A DNA stretch of 64,000 nucleotides from Bradyrhizobium quebecense (GCF_013373795.3 NZ_CP088022.1:4898001-4962000), one strand, 5' to 3'; shown: positions 44,645 to 53,792, counted from the stretch's first letter. Numbers and translations are program-made. The notes: generated by a model not told the origin, from the sequence alone.

Positions 44645-45170
44645 ATTTCTTCAACTCGTTCGCACCCGGCTCCGCTGCCGGTACGCGTGAAAGGTACGAG
44701 TCCGCCCGTTGGGGTCGACGAGCCGCCGCTTCGGTCGCCACAAAAAATCGGCGCCGAAATCGCAAACGCCAATCACGCGGCTCTCCCAAGAAATTATTCC
44801 AAATCGGATTCATATAATTGAAGTAATTCGGCGGCGGCAAATGTTGATATGGCGGCGCAGGAATGCGTTGCGCTTATGCCTGAGGGCGAATGTTGCTGCG
44901 GCAATCGTTGTCGAGCAAATGCTCGGCCATGTGCCGGAAGCCACCGACTCGCTTCTCTCGCCTGGCGAACTTGCCGTCGGTATACTCACGGGATCGCGAG
45001 AACCGGCACGCCGCCACTCACTCGGCCGTGACTTCGCAACGCAGGTCGCTCGAACGCGTCGGCACTGCGCAGGCTTATCCCGGCACCGCTAAGGGGATGC
45101 GTTGTCGCCGTCGTCCTGCATCGCCCGCGCCCAAGCTCGGGATCGCGCGACCATACCGCCTCAAATGAAA
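44645..45170. other. intergenic stretch without a supported gene
   Basis: This half-kilobase stretch has lower GC than the neighbouring genes. An open frame of about 84 codons from 44840 reads as arginine-rich text without a family resemblance and with no ribosome site, so I do not call it. A remnant of transferred DNA is possible. Confidence 0.3.
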
Positions 45171-45198
45171 AACCTCCGGCAGGGCATTGCCGGAGGTT
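45171..45198 (-). terminator. Rho-independent terminator (minus strand)
   Basis: AACCTCCGGCA and TGCCGGAGGTT form an 11-bp perfect stem with a 6-base loop, and the minus strand then continues into a run of T. It is downstream of the porin's own terminator, so it may end a separate short transcript. Confidence 0.65.
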
Positions 45199-45320
45199 CT
45201 GGAGGTTTCATGAAGAAGTCTGATATCTCCCTCGTCATGGTCGGCAGAGCAACCGACACCCAGTTTGTACATGATAGACTAATGTTAGTAAATCATACAA
45301 CAGACTCTTCTTTCAAAATC

Positions 45321-45350
45321 AAAGCCTCGACAGTTTCCCGTCGAGGCTTT
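45321..45350 (-). terminator. Rho-independent terminator of the porin gene
   Basis: AAAGCCTCGAC and GTCGAGGCTTT form an 11-bp stem with an 8-base loop, 31 bases after the porin stop; the minus strand continues TTTGATTTTG. Confidence 0.75.
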
Positions 45351-45381
45351 GGGTAGCGATCAAGTCCGGATCAACCGGGCT

Positions 45382-46941
45382 TTACCAGTTGCGCTGCGCG
45401 CGCAGCAGCAGCATGTAGGTGTCCTGGTTGCTGAGAGAGTAGACGGCGGCCGGCTTGCCGATCGCAGCGCTACCCGGGTAGGTGATCGTGCCAGCGTAGT
45501 TCTGATCCAGATGGGTGTAGGTGAAGTCAGCCGAGAAGGTCAGGTTCTTCACCGGGGTCCACTGGGTCTGCGTACCGATCTGAGCAATGCTGTAGTCGGG
45601 GTTGCACGAGGTCAGATTCGAGGTGGCGCCGATCAGGACGCCGAACGATCCGCCCACGCCAGTCCCGCCCGGGCCGCAGATGTAGCCTTTGGCGGTGCTG
45701 TTGTAGTTAACCTGGGCCCACGCACCATAGACACTGGTGTTCCAATAGGGATTCCAGTTGTGGACGTACGCACCGCGCACGCCGTACGTCGTGATCAGCT
45801 GCTGCGAGCCGCCGCTGACGAACACGCTGTCCGGCGCGATGCCGAAGCCGATGCTCTGGTAGGCACCGGGAACGCCGGTGTTGCCGAAGTAGGTGAACGC
45901 ACCGGCACCCGAGAGATCCTGGATGTTGTAGCGCGTTGCGCCGTTGGTATAGACGCCCTGGACGTTGATGGTATCGCCAGGTCCGGTCGGGATGTTCTTG
46001 ATCGACAGGGCCAGCTGACCCGCCCAGCCCCACTTGTCGTCCGGATGACCGGTCAACTCGGTGCCACCGTAGTAGGCCGCGTGATTGTCATGCGCCGCGA
46101 ACGACGCCTGGAACAGACCCCAGGCCTGATCGACGCGGAGAGACGCGACCAGATCCGGAGCAATCGTGCCGGCATAGTCGCTCGCGCCGTAGGGACCGAG
46201 AGCGCCGGTACCCTGCACACCGAGATTCTGCACGCCGGCCTGATAGTAGGCCGACTGATCCTGGGCCGACAGGGCCAGCGACACGCCGTTGCCGAACTGC
46301 GCGGTGTAGGTGAACTGGTTCACACCGGTGATCGTGCCGCCGCCGCCGACGAGACCGTCGAAGTTGTTGCCCGGATAGTTGGCCCACGGCGCCGAGAACT
46401 GGGAGACCGCCTTACCCATGGTGAAGCCGGCGAACTGGATGAAGGCGTAATAGACGCCGACCGTGCCGGCGGCGACACCGCCTGCACTTGCGTTGTTCGG
46501 GGCAGCAGCCGTTCCGATCGGCGAGTAGACCGTCGAGCCTGCCGCAGCGCCCGCGCCGTAGCTGTCCGAGGTCCAGCTGAAGGTCGCATCGAAGAAAGTA
46601 CGGACCACGCCGTATTCGGTCGCGGTGCGGGTGTCGACGTTGAGGTCTTCACGCGAGCGCCAGGTGTAGCCGTTGGTGAAGCGGTTCTGTGCGCCGCCCG
46701 CGCCGGCGTAGTTGCCGGTGTGGTCCGAGTTGGTGTTCGCCAGAACATCCATGCGCAGGTAGCCGCCCAGCTTGATGCAGGTGTCGGTGCCCGGAATAAA
46801 GTAGAAGCCCGGACCATAGAGCGAGCAGACCTTCACGTACTCGACTGCCTTGGCCTTGACCGGAAGGTCGGCCGCCATCGCTCCGCTGCTCGCGGCGAGA
46901 GTTGCCACCGAGCCCAACAAAAGGCCCTTAACGATCTTCAT
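45382..46941 (-). CDS. outer-membrane porin (alphaproteobacterial Porin_2 type)
   Basis: The product is about 519 residues. A signal peptide MKIVKGLLLGSVATLAASSGAMA precedes the mature ADLPVKAKAVEYVKVCSLYG, and GTDTCIKLGGYLRMDV follows: the typical start of Bradyrhizobium and Brucella porins, with two cysteines. The C-terminus ends in an aromatic residue (LLRAQRNW), the outer-membrane insertion signal. Alternating beta-strands fill the rest. A GGAGGATAGC ribosome site precedes the ATG. It has its own terminator and is probably highly expressed. Confidence 0.92.
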   Translation of the reverse strand: MKIVKGLLLGSVATLAASSGAMAADLPVKAKAVEYVKVCSLYGPGFYFIPGTDTCIKLGGYLRMDVLANTNSDHTGNYAGAGGAQNRFTNGYTWRSREDLNVDTRTATEYGVVRTFFDATFSWTSDSYGAGAAAGSTVYSPIGTAAAPNNASAGGVAAGTVGVYYAFIQFAGFTMGKAVSQFSAPWANYPGNNFDGLVGGGGTITGVNQFTYTAQFGNGVSLALSAQDQSAYYQAGVQNLGVQGTGALGPYGASDYAGTIAPDLVASLRVDQAWGLFQASFAAHDNHAAYYGGTELTGHPDDKWGWAGQLALSIKNIPTGPGDTINVQGVYTNGATRYNIQDLSGAGAFTYFGNTGVPGAYQSIGFGIAPDSVFVSGGSQQLITTYGVRGAYVHNWNPYWNTSVYGAWAQVNYNSTAKGYICGPGGTGVGGSFGVLIGATSNLTSCNPDYSIAQIGTQTQWTPVKNLTFSADFTYTHLDQNYAGTITYPGSAAIGKPAAVYSLSNQDTYMLLLRAQRNW

Positions 46942-47257
46942 GCTATCCTCCAAGTGATGCCTTGCACTGCTGGCAAAGCGACAAACGTTCCCCTCCCGAA
47001 AACCGCTGCGGCGCAGCCATTTTCAAGATGCTCGTGGTCAACTCGGCCACTGCAGGCGTGAGATGGTGGATGCCCCCCATCTACGACGGGGGAACAATGC
47101 AATCGGGTAGTCACATATTCAACTTATATTAGTTAGTCATTCTCTGTTTGCGCAGCCATGTGTCATTCAGGCAACGCATCGACGAACATTTTCGTCACGG
47201 CGCCCGCTTCAAAAATTGCTCGATATCCGTGAACATGAATTTTTGTTAAGGTACGTC
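46942..47257. promoter_or_regulatory. divergent region between porin and MarR-like genes
   Basis: This 316-base gap is relatively A/T-rich around 47110-47145 (ACTTATATTAGTTAGTC), as expected for promoters. No perfect long palindrome was seen. The porin leader would be long. I cannot place exact promoter boxes. Confidence 0.35.
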
Positions 47258-47749
47258 ATGACCGAGCGCAAATCGACCGACAAACTGCAGGACGCGGCTG
47301 AGCGATTGGCTTGGGAGATCGTGTCGACCAGCATCCGCCTGGACGAGCTGCGCAGCATCTGGGCCAAGATGATCGGAATCACCGGTCCGCAATGGATGAT
47401 CATGACGGTCCTGGCGAATGCCGAGGACCGCAGCGTCGGCCTGCCGGTCGGCGCGGTGTCGAGGGCACTGCGCGTCGATCAGTCGTTTGTGGTGACGCAG
47501 TCGAAGCTGCTCGAAAAAAAGAACCTTGTGCGCCGCAAGAGTTCGACCGAGGATGCCCGGGTCGTGAACCTGTCACTGACAGAGCACGCCAAGAAGCAGA
47601 TGGCGAACCTGTCCGCGCAACGCAAAGAGTTGAACGAGTTCGTCTATGCCGACCTCGATCTGCGGGAGCTGCTGCAACTGACCGGCAAGATGGATTCCAT
47701 CAAGAGCCGCCTGGAAAAGGCGATCGCGAGAATCTCGGTCGATCTTTAG
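47258..47749 (+). CDS. MarR-like winged-helix regulator
   Basis: The product is about 163 residues. The MarR pattern is recognisable: IRLDELRSIWAKMIGITGPQWMIMTVL, GAVSRALRVDQSFVVTQSKLLEKKNLVRRKSSTEDARVVNLSLTEHAKKQ, then a dimerisation helix. The ATG at 47258 with AAGG 6 bases upstream is preferred. It is divergent from the porin gene and could regulate it. Confidence 0.83.
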   Translation: MTERKSTDKLQDAAERLAWEIVSTSIRLDELRSIWAKMIGITGPQWMIMTVLANAEDRSVGLPVGAVSRALRVDQSFVVTQSKLLEKKNLVRRKSSTEDARVVNLSLTEHAKKQMANLSAQRKELNEFVYADLDLRELLQLTGKMDSIKSRLEKAIARISVDL

Positions 47750-47795
47750 GAAGTTGCCGAGATTCCGCTGCAGTCCCGCTTCGCACTTTTCCGGA

Positions 47796-49094
47796 TCATG
47801 CGATCGCCAGCCGCTGCCGCGACCGCATCAGGAGCAGCAGGATGATGCTGACATTGAGCAGGTTCCAGGCGAGGCCATTGGCGAAGGCCGCGGCATAGGA
47901 GCCGGTGGCGTCGAAGATCACGCCCGAGATCCAGCCGCCGAACGACATGCCGAACACCGAGGCGAAGATCACGATGCCGATCCGGGTCGCGGCTTCCGAG
48001 GCCGGCATCGCCTCGCGCACCATGATGGCGTAGCTCGGCACGATGCCGCCCTGGAACAGGCCGAACATCGCCGAGATGATGTAGAGCGAGGTCAGGCCGT
48101 CGAAGAACAGGTAGAACAGCAGCGCCGCGCCCTGCGCGATCGAGCCGATCAGCAGCGTGCGGATGCCGCCGATCCTGTCGGCGAGGAAGCCGGAGCCGAT
48201 CCGGCTGATGATGCCGAAGCCCAGCATCAGCGACAGCATCTCGGCGCCGCGCGCCACGCCGTAGCCGAGATCGCCGCAATAGGCGACGATGTGAACCTGC
48301 GGCATCGACATCGCCACACAGCAGGAGATCGACGCGAGCGACAGGATCGCGGTCAGCGCGTTGGTGGAGAGCCGCATGTCGACCCGCGGCGGCGCGGCGT
48401 TGACATGGCTGCGCCGGGTCGCAGCCCCCATCAACAGACGCAGCACCACGAGCGCAAGCGCCATCGCGATCGCGGTGACGATGCCGATCGCGATATGGGT
48501 GGTGCGCCAGCCGATGCTCTGCATGCCGAAATTGACCAGCGGCGGCCACACCGTGCCGCCGACATAATTGCCGCTGGCGGCGATCGCGACCGCAAGGCCG
48601 CGGTAGCGCTCGAACCAGTGCGAGGCCTCCGCCATCAGAGGGCCGAAGGTCGCGGCCGACGACAGACCGATCGCGAAATGCAGCAGGATGAAGGCCCAGA
48701 TCGACGGCGCGTAGCCGGCGCAGATATAGCCGAGACCGAGAATGCCGATCCCGGCGCCGATCGCCGCGACGATGCCGTGGCGATCGCTGATCTTGCCGGT
48801 CACGACCTGGCCGAGGCCGAAGCCGAGCATCACCATCGTGAAGGCGAGCGACGCCGTTCCGCGGGTCGCGCCGAAGTCGGTCTGCACTGCCGGCAACGCC
48901 ACTACGACCGACCACATGCCGACGCTGCCGAGCGAGCCGATCACCACGGCGACGGCAAGACGCAGCCATGCCCGGCGCGAGTCGGGAATGAACACTGCTG
49001 CTTCAGGAGAAAATTCAGAAGAAATTACCACGGCGCGCGGAACTTCGTCGGCATTTGCCTCCGGGTCAAGCCACATTGCCGAGAGATTAGGCAT
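47796..49094 (-). CDS. MFS transporter (monocarboxylate/oxalate-formate-like)
   Basis: The product is 432 residues with 12 hydrophobic segments. GLGQVVTGKISDRHGIVAAIGAGIG carries motif A between TM2 and TM3, and FGPLMAEASHWFERYRGLAVAIAASGNYVGG resembles the monocarboxylate/oxalate:formate group. The substrate is unknown. The first 40 residues are a polar cytoplasmic tail. It is convergent with the MarR gene. Confidence 0.85.
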   Translation of the reverse strand: MPNLSAMWLDPEANADEVPRAVVISSEFSPEAAVFIPDSRRAWLRLAVAVVIGSLGSVGMWSVVVALPAVQTDFGATRGTASLAFTMVMLGFGLGQVVTGKISDRHGIVAAIGAGIGILGLGYICAGYAPSIWAFILLHFAIGLSSAATFGPLMAEASHWFERYRGLAVAIAASGNYVGGTVWPPLVNFGMQSIGWRTTHIAIGIVTAIAMALALVVLRLLMGAATRRSHVNAAPPRVDMRLSTNALTAILSLASISCCVAMSMPQVHIVAYCGDLGYGVARGAEMLSLMLGFGIISRIGSGFLADRIGGIRTLLIGSIAQGAALLFYLFFDGLTSLYIISAMFGLFQGGIVPSYAIMVREAMPASEAATRIGIVIFASVFGMSFGGWISGVIFDATGSYAAAFANGLAWNLLNVSIILLLLMRSRQRLAIA

Positions 49095-49139
49095 GCGCCA
49101 GCGAGGGGACGCATTGCCTTCACCGGCGCGTGAGGCGGC

Positions 49140-49583
49140 TCAATTGCCGTAGTTCGGATCCTGCGCCCGGAACGGACCGCACTTCGCACCGATGCCGAAG
49201 CGCCGATCGAAATCCACGGTGCCGCCGCCGACCGGTATGCGGGTCGGCGGCAAGCCGCGCGTGTACTGGTCGACGGTGACGGACTTCCTGTCCGCACTCA
49301 TCGTCACATGCACCGGCTCGAGGTCCTTGCCCTTGTTGAGCTCGGTCAGATCGAGCGTGTAGTAGCCGTCCGCCGTCTTGCCCGCGGCCATGCCGCCATG
49401 CGGCGCGAAGACGACGGATTGCGGCAGGTAGACCTCCATCAGGACGCCGTTACCCTTGCAGGTGATCATGCGGATCATCCAGGCCCGGTCGTCCGGCAGC
49501 GTCACGGCGGACGCCGGCGCCGACAGCAGTGCGATCGCGGCAGCAAAGCCTGCTGTCATGGTTCGACCTGCCCGGTTCGACAT
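49140..49583 (-). CDS. exported hypothetical protein
   Basis: The product is about 147 residues with a signal peptide (MSNRAGRTMTAGFAAAIALLSAPASA). The mature part has two cysteines (MITCKGNG and AKCGPFRA) that may pair, and is rich in beta-strand-like sequence (LMEVYLPQSVVFAPHGGM). I do not recognise a family. It lies on the minus strand 45 bases upstream of the MFS gene and could share its transcript. Confidence 0.7.
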   Translation of the reverse strand: MSNRAGRTMTAGFAAAIALLSAPASAVTLPDDRAWMIRMITCKGNGVLMEVYLPQSVVFAPHGGMAAGKTADGYYTLDLTELNKGKDLEPVHVTMSADRKSVTVDQYTRGLPPTRIPVGGGTVDFDRRFGIGAKCGPFRAQDPNYGN

Positions 49584-49850
49584 GGATGCCTCTGGCGGCT
49601 GAGTGGCGTTGCTGGCGTTTGGTCGGCGGCCGGGCCGCGAAAGTTCAATCCGCATCGTGCACCGCAGCGGTCGCAACTGACCGATCGACCGGGAATATCG
49701 TCCGTCGAACCGTGATCCATGCTGATGAGAAAAACTGCTACAATGCGAGCCGGTTCACATTGGCGGCTCGCCGTCCGGACCTATCATCCGCCCGGATGGC
49801 GCGCAGCTCGCAAGGTAAAGGATCGAAGCGCACATCGTCGGAGGATCGTC

Positions 49851-50060
49851 ATGCATTCGTCGTCAGCAGAGTGGTTACCCGTTGCGTCGGCGCCGTCGGA
49901 CCGAGAGCTCGAGGTCTGTGTCCTCGACTATGACGGCATGGTGCACGCGCTGATGTTCCCGTGCCACCGGGACGGCGCCGAATGGGTCGATCATGCCGGC
50001 AGCAGGCATCTCGACATCCAGCCGACGCATTGGCGCAGATGGATGCTCTCAGCCAATTGA
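49851..50060 (+). CDS. small hypothetical protein, 69 residues
   Basis: The ATG at 49851 has GGAGG 6 bases upstream. The protein (beginning MHSSSAEWLPVASAPSDREL, with VCVLDYDGMVHALMFPC and THWRRW) is soluble and resembles short conserved proteins with a trailing PTHWRRW motif seen in alphaproteobacteria, a DUF551-like pattern; that link is tentative. No partner is apparent. Confidence 0.65.
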   Translation: MHSSSAEWLPVASAPSDRELEVCVLDYDGMVHALMFPCHRDGAEWVDHAGSRHLDIQPTHWRRWMLSAN

Positions 50061-50164
50061 CGCCGCCATGATCGGTCTCGGGCAGCCGACGCCGATCTCG
50101 CGCCGGACCGGATATTGAGCTAGACTTGCCACGTGAGGTTCAAGGGTGGGCCAGGAGGCTCGTC

Positions 50165-50461
50165 ATGGAATCACACGTGATCCCTTTCGAAAATCGCTGG
50201 ACCAACGGCAAGCATGCCTGGGAGTGGCATTGCGAGCTCGAGCGGCTGGGCGTGCCGACGGTCCGCACGATGTATTGCGAGCATGAGACGCACCATCGCG
50301 ACGAGCTTGCCGTGGTGTTCGACATTCCCGCGGGCTTTGTTCGCGACTGGCTCGCCTTTCATGACCAGCGCGCCGCCCGGCAGCAATTGCTGTGGCGTGC
50401 CAGCGTCATCACGCTCGGCCTCATCGCCGCATCGGGCGTCGTGCTCGGCGCGCTCAGATAG
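50165..50461 (+). CDS. small hypothetical membrane-anchored protein, 98 residues
   Basis: The ATG at 50165 follows CAGGAGG. A soluble N-terminal region rich in H, W, E and C (residues 1-70) ends in one hydrophobic C-terminal segment (ASVITLGLIAASGVVLGAL), a tail-anchor-like layout. No family is recognised. It precedes flhA on the same strand but a CtrA-like promoter element lies between. Confidence 0.65.
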   Translation: MESHVIPFENRWTNGKHAWEWHCELERLGVPTVRTMYCEHETHHRDELAVVFDIPAGFVRDWLAFHDQRAARQQLLWRASVITLGLIAASGVVLGALR

Positions 50462-50572
50462 AGGCTGCGAACCCGCCGCCGGAACGGCCGGGCGGTCCCA
50501 CCACCCCTCGCGGCCGAAAATCCCCCATGCCCGGCGCCTGCGACGCCCCGCGCGGTCCCTGGACGGCACTTA

Positions 50573-50589
50573 TTAACCCTTTGCTAACC
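50573..50589 (+). promoter_or_regulatory. CtrA-binding-box candidate upstream of flhA
   Basis: TTAACC-N5-CTAACC matches the paired CtrA half-site (TTAA-N7-TTAA) with one mismatch. It lies 69 bases before the GTG start of flhA. In Caulobacter early flagellar genes including flhA are direct CtrA targets. Confidence 0.6.
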
Positions 50590-50657
50590 ATACACCCGGC
50601 AAGAATTGCCCAGTGAAGTCGAGTGTCGTCGAACGCGTCTAACGGGCGGAGATCCCC

Positions 50658-52892
50658 GTGAACGCCAGCGCGGTGCCTCACTTTCGGAACGGCGGCCCTG
50701 CGGCCGTCGCGCAGACGCTTGGCGGCCGCGGCCGCCAGTCGCGGGGGAGAGCGGCTACCATGGTCGACGTCACGGCGGGTCAGGGCACGGCAGGCAAGGG
50801 CGGATTGCCTAGCCTCGGCGAGATCGGCGACATCCTCAAGCGCGGCGATCTCGCGCTGGCGCTCGGCGTCCTCACCATCCTGGTGGTGCTGATCCTGCCG
50901 CTGCCCTCGATCGTGCTCGACCTCTTTTTGGCGGTCTCGATCACGATCTCGATCCTGATCCTGATGACCTCGCTGTTCATCCAGGCGCCGCTGGAATTCT
51001 CGTCTTTTCCGACCATCCTGCTGATCTCGACCATGATGCGGCTGTCGCTGAACATGGCCTCGACCCGGCTGATCCTGAGCCACGGCCACGAGGGCACGGC
51101 GGCCGCCGGGCACGTCATCGAGGCCTTCGGCAACTTCGTGATGGGCGGCAACTTCGTGATCGGCATTATCGTGTTCGCGATCCTGGTGATCGTGAACTTC
51201 GTGGTCATCACCAAGGGTTCGGGCCGTATCGCCGAAGTCGCGGCGCGCTTCCAATTGGACTCGATGCCCGGCAAGCAAATGGCGATCGACGCCGACCTGT
51301 CCGCCGGCCTGATCGACGAGAAGGCCGCCAAGGAGCGCCGCAAGGCGCTGGAAGACGAAAGCGGCTTCTTCGGCGCGATGGACGGTGCCTCGAAATTCGT
51401 CCGCGGCGACGCCATCGCCGGGCTTTTGATCGTCGGCATCAACATCGTCGGCGGCATCATCATCGGCGTCGCCCAGCAGGGTCTTTCCTTCGGTGAAGCC
51501 GCCCGCACCTACACCGTGCTGACGGTCGGCGACGGCCTCGTCACCCAGGTGCCGGCGCTGATCGTCTCGACCGCAGCCGGCCTGCTGGTCTCCAAGGCCG
51601 GCATCACCGGCGCCGCCGACAAGGCGCTGATGCGTCAGCTCTCCGGCTATCCGCAGGCGCTCGGCATGTCGGCCGGCGTCATGCTGGTGCTGGCGCTGCT
51701 GCCGGGCATTCCGACGCTGCCGTTCCTGGCGCTCGGCTCCGGCGCCGCGGCGCTGGCCTGGAACGCGCGCAAGAAGAAGCGGGTCGCCAACGCCGCCGAG
51801 GCCGCCGCCGCTGCAGCCCCCGCTGCAGCCGCTGCCGCGGCCGCCGCCGCCGCCGAGGAGCCGATCGCCGCCGCGCTGAAGATCGACGACCTCAAGATCG
51901 AGCTCGGCTACGCGCTGCTGCCGCTGGTCAACGGCCCCGACGGCACCGACCGCCTCACCGAGCAGATCAAGGCGCTGCGCCGCTCGCTCGCGATCGAGAT
52001 GGGCTTCGTGATGCCGGCGGTGCGCATCCTCGACAATGTGCAGCTCGAGGCCAACAGCTACGTCATCAAGATCAAGGAAGTCGACGCCGGCACCGGCAAG
52101 ATCTGGCCGAGCCAGTTCATGGTCATGGACCCCGCCGGCAACCAGGTACAGCTGCCGGGCATCCACACCATCGAACCGACCTTCGGCCTGCCGGCGACCT
52201 GGGTCGATGCCGGCCTGAAGGAAGAGGCCGCGCTGAAAGGCTACACCGTGGTCGACGCCGCGACCGTGCTGTCGACGCACCTGACCGAGCTGCTCAAGAC
52301 CAATATGGCGGACTTGCTGTCCTACGGCGAGGTGCAGAAGCTGCTGAAGGACCTGCCGAAGGAGCAGGGCGAGCTGATCAAGGACATCGTGCCGAGCCAG
52401 GTCACGATGTCGGGCATCCAGCGCGTGCTGCAATTGCTGCTTGCCGAGCGGATTTCCATCCGCGACCTTTCCACCATCCTCGAGGGCATCGCCGACGCGC
52501 TGGCGTTCTCGCGCAATCCGGCCACCATGGTCGAGCATGTCCGCGCCCGGCTGGCGCGGCAGATCTGTGCCCAGAACACCTCGCCGAACGGCTATCTGCC
52601 GCTGATCGCGCTGTCGGCGCGCTGGGAGCAGGCATTTGCCGAATCGATTGTCGGCCAGGGCGACGACCGTAGCCTGGCGATGCAGCCCTCCAAGCTGTCG
52701 GAATTCATGACCGCAGTGCGCAACGCGTTCGAGCAGGCGGCGCGCGAGGGCGAGGCGCCGGTGCTGGTGACCTCGGCCGCGATCCGGCCGTTCGCTCGCT
52801 CGCTGGTGGAGCGGTTCCGCTCGCAGACCACCGTTTTGTCGCAGGCCGAGATCCATCCCCGGGCCCGGCTGAAGACCGTCGGCAGCGTGTAG
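50658..52892 (+). CDS. flhA: flagellar biosynthesis protein FlhA
   Basis: The product is 744 residues from GTG 50658 (GGCGGAG 6 bases upstream), or 710 from ATG 50760, which also has a GGGGGAG site; the first 34 residues are not conserved-looking. About eight membrane segments precede the FHIPEP-region text SSFPTILLISTMMRLSLNMASTR. The cytoplasmic domain begins after a linker of almost pure alanine (bases 51797-51857), unusually simple for FlhA. It forms the export gate ring of the flagellar type III system. Its stop codon begins a palindromic repeat. Confidence 0.94.
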   Translation: MNASAVPHFRNGGPAAVAQTLGGRGRQSRGRAATMVDVTAGQGTAGKGGLPSLGEIGDILKRGDLALALGVLTILVVLILPLPSIVLDLFLAVSITISILILMTSLFIQAPLEFSSFPTILLISTMMRLSLNMASTRLILSHGHEGTAAAGHVIEAFGNFVMGGNFVIGIIVFAILVIVNFVVITKGSGRIAEVAARFQLDSMPGKQMAIDADLSAGLIDEKAAKERRKALEDESGFFGAMDGASKFVRGDAIAGLLIVGINIVGGIIIGVAQQGLSFGEAARTYTVLTVGDGLVTQVPALIVSTAAGLLVSKAGITGAADKALMRQLSGYPQALGMSAGVMLVLALLPGIPTLPFLALGSGAAALAWNARKKKRVANAAEAAAAAAPAAAAAAAAAAAEEPIAAALKIDDLKIELGYALLPLVNGPDGTDRLTEQIKALRRSLAIEMGFVMPAVRILDNVQLEANSYVIKIKEVDAGTGKIWPSQFMVMDPAGNQVQLPGIHTIEPTFGLPATWVDAGLKEEAALKGYTVVDAATVLSTHLTELLKTNMADLLSYGEVQKLLKDLPKEQGELIKDIVPSQVTMSGIQRVLQLLLAERISIRDLSTILEGIADALAFSRNPATMVEHVRARLARQICAQNTSPNGYLPLIALSARWEQAFAESIVGQGDDRSLAMQPSKLSEFMTAVRNAFEQAAREGEAPVLVTSAAIRPFARSLVERFRSQTTVLSQAEIHPRARLKTVGSV

Positions 52893-52956
52893 AGCTTCTT
52901 GTTTGGACGCGTTTTCTTCACGCGAACCGGCGTCCGCTTCGCTCGAAAACGCTCTA
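52890..52956. repeat. nested inverted repeat at the end of flhA
   Basis: TAGAGC at 52890 (the first three bases are the flhA stop) pairs with GCTCTA at 52951-52956, and inner GCGTTTTC pairs with GAAAACGC. This sequence resembles a widely dispersed Bradyrhizobium intergenic repeat. A second small stem (GCCTGTG/CACAGGC, 52982-53004) follows. The rest of the gap to 53276 shows no gene. Confidence 0.6.
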
Positions 52957-53276
52957 GCCGTCGCAAATCATTTGCGTTTTCGCCTGTGCTTTCTCGCCAC
53001 AGGCAACTGATTTATGCGGAACGGTCCGAAACGGCCCCATATAGGGTAACATGATCCGGATTCCGAGCAAGCTACTGATATTACGTCAAGTTAATGTAGA
53101 TTTTGGCAGCCGGAGACGGTTTTTGATCGCGCCCGATCACGTCTAATCACGCCCTTGTGATGACCCCTAGGGAACGGAATCGGCAAATCCTACGTTGGAG
53201 AGGCACGAGACGTTGAACCGGACAACAGACCGAACCGACAAATTTGTAGAGAGCTGGAAGGCGGCAGGAGACTTCC

Positions 53277-53477
53277 ATGAACCACTCGATCTACAGCGCT
53301 GATCGTACGACGCACCTGAAGATTGTGGTCGTGGCTTTGGTGGCCGGTATCTTGGTCGCTGGTTTCGGAATCACCGCGCACAATTCGTCGGACGAGGGTT
53401 ACACCCAGACGGCACGTGTCATGAAGGCCGGCAAGCCGGTCGCGATCACGAGCACGAGCAACTCGCTGGTCCGCTAA
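53277..53477 (+). CDS. small membrane protein, 66 residues
   Basis: The ATG at 53277 has CAGGAGA 6 bases upstream. One hydrophobic segment (IVVVALVAGILVAGFGI, about residues 16-32) follows a short basic N-terminus; the rest is polar and probably periplasmic (SSDEGYTQTARVMKAGKPVA). No family is recognised. It is monocistronic with a good terminator downstream, suggesting real and separate expression. Confidence 0.75.
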   Translation: MNHSIYSADRTTHLKIVVVALVAGILVAGFGITAHNSSDEGYTQTARVMKAGKPVAITSTSNSLVR

Positions 53478-53572
53478 CAGGAGAGTTTCACGAATTCACG
53501 TAGTGTTCTTTACAGCCCCCCAAAGTCGCTGCGTGGATATTTAAGACCCCCAACTACCCCAAGTTGACTATC

Positions 53573-53606
53573 GAAAACGCCCGCTCCCCACGGGCGTTTT
53601 CTTTTT
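53573..53606 (+). terminator. Rho-independent terminator
   Basis: GAAAACGCCCG and CGGGCGTTTTC form a stem with a 7-base loop, followed by CTTTTTG. It ends the 66-residue protein transcript and could act in both directions because of the A-run before the stem. Confidence 0.8.
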
Positions 53607-53660
53607 GTGCGGGCGGTGGGTTTAACGCCGGTGCCGACTGACAGCGCGCATAGCCCTCTC

Positions 53661-53750
53661 CACGTCATTGCGAGCGAAGCGAAGCAATCCATCTTTCCGC
53701 ACGTGCGGAAAGATGGATTGCTTCGTCGCTCCGCTCCTCGCAATGACGTG
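53661..53750. repeat. palindromic repeat with a 36-bp perfect centre
   Basis: Bases 53684-53719 are a perfect palindrome centred on GCACGTGC; outer arms CACGTCATTGCGAG and CTCGCAATGACGTG extend it to about 90 bases. This is a different repeat family from those at 19379 and 19511. It lies between the terminator and the convergent anti-sigma gene. Confidence 0.75.
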
Positions 53751-53792
53751 CTCACCGCTTCCGACAAGTCTCCAACGATGAGGCGCGCTGGC

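Noticed and set aside
44840..45092. 84-codon plus-strand frame in the gap after the hydrolase-fold gene
   Set aside because: Arginine-rich, no ribosome site, no homology by eye; listed only as intergenic.
50592..50607. Sigma54-like sequence CGGCAAGAATTGCC before flhA
   Set aside because: The GG and GC elements are 8 bases apart instead of 10, so it does not meet the -24/-12 spacing.
50454..52856. 800-codon open frame on the minus strand across flhA
   Set aside because: It is the antisense shadow of flhA in high-GC DNA; its text is low-complexity H/D/R/Q-rich with no family resemblance.
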